In this document: one piece after another, positions 5,742 to 5,780 of the stretch | Numbering within the stretch: position 1 is the first letter of the stretch | Layout of the letters: each line of letters opens with the position of its first letter | Assembly: GCA_003486645.1 (NCBI GenBank) | Contig: DNGI01000311.1 | Span: 27,340-33,119, forward strand | Reading direction: 5' to 3' | DNA: 5,780 nt | Origin: Cyanobacteria bacterium UBA11370 | GTDB taxonomy: Bacteria > Cyanobacteriota > Cyanobacteriia > Cyanobacteriales > Coleofasciculaceae | Made by a program: the position numbers and the translations under genes | Notes under the pieces: model-generated | Seen by the model: only the letters and a program-made list of their open reading frames with translations | Database searches by the model: none | Told to the model about the DNA's origin: nothing

Positions 5742-5765
5742 AGTGCGACCATCTTGGTCGCTACT
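5742..5765. repeat. Hairpin-forming palindrome upstream of the flotillin operon
   Basis: AGTGCGACCA (5742-5751) pairs with TGGTCGCTACT (5755-5765) around a TCT loop: seven perfect pairs (GCGACCA/TGGTCGC), one bulged T, then three more pairs. No T-run follows on either strand, so an intrinsic terminator is unlikely. Palindromes with this outline (GTGCG-arm, ATCTT loop, CGCTACTGATACC) are, to my recollection, dispersed in many copies in filamentous cyanobacteria, which suggests a REP- or MITE-like repeat. The hairpin is read directly; the dispersed-repeat status is from memory. Confidence 0.6.
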
Positions 5766-5780
5766 GATACCCAATTTAAA

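Noticed and set aside
5742..5765. Intrinsic terminator for a gene beyond the right edge
   Set aside because: The hairpin is good but no T-run follows on either strand, so a dispersed repeat is the better reading.

Overview
The window looks like chromosomal DNA of a cyanobacterium, probably a filamentous one. The evidence is six exact HIP1 octamers (GCGATCGC at 1022-1029, 2081-2088, 2321-2328, 3317-3324, 5139-5146 and 5209-5216), a protein with a PEP-CTERM sorting tail, a heptanucleotide tandem repeat of the kind common in these genomes, and start codons that mostly lack a Shine-Dalgarno sequence. I saw no tRNA, rRNA, CRISPR array, transposase or phage gene.

Layout, left to right. (1) A lipoprotein with an ADYC-type cysteine-rich domain (149-988, +). 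(2) A secreted beta-propeller of the SMP-30/gluconolactonase type with a C-terminal PEP-CTERM anchor (1113-2264, +), preceded by a possible extended -10 promoter. (3) A short intergenic stretch holding the decayed C-terminal end of a DUF2442-like gene (about 2321-2398, +). (4) A small retropepsin-like (clan AA) aspartic protease (2436-2879, +; the true start is more likely 2460). (5) Convergent to these, a two-gene minus-strand operon of divergent flotillin/SPFH paralogues (5621-4242, then 4242-2950), whose stop and start codons overlap as TAATG with a good internal Shine-Dalgarno. (6) The operon leader, with six copies of a 7-bp repeat almost touching the first start codon and, further out, a hairpin-forming palindrome.

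The two flotillins clearly work together: they are co-transcribed, translationally coupled and share the same SPFH / coiled-coil / C-terminal domain plan, so mixed oligomers at a membrane microdomain are likely. The lipoprotein and the PEP-CTERM propeller are both envelope proteins, but nothing shows that they share a pathway with each other or with the flotillins. I found no convincing new multi-gene system. The most useful second looks are the DUF2442 relic, the protease start, the repeat-rich leader of the flotillin operon, and the retained metal-site residues in the PEP-CTERM propeller.
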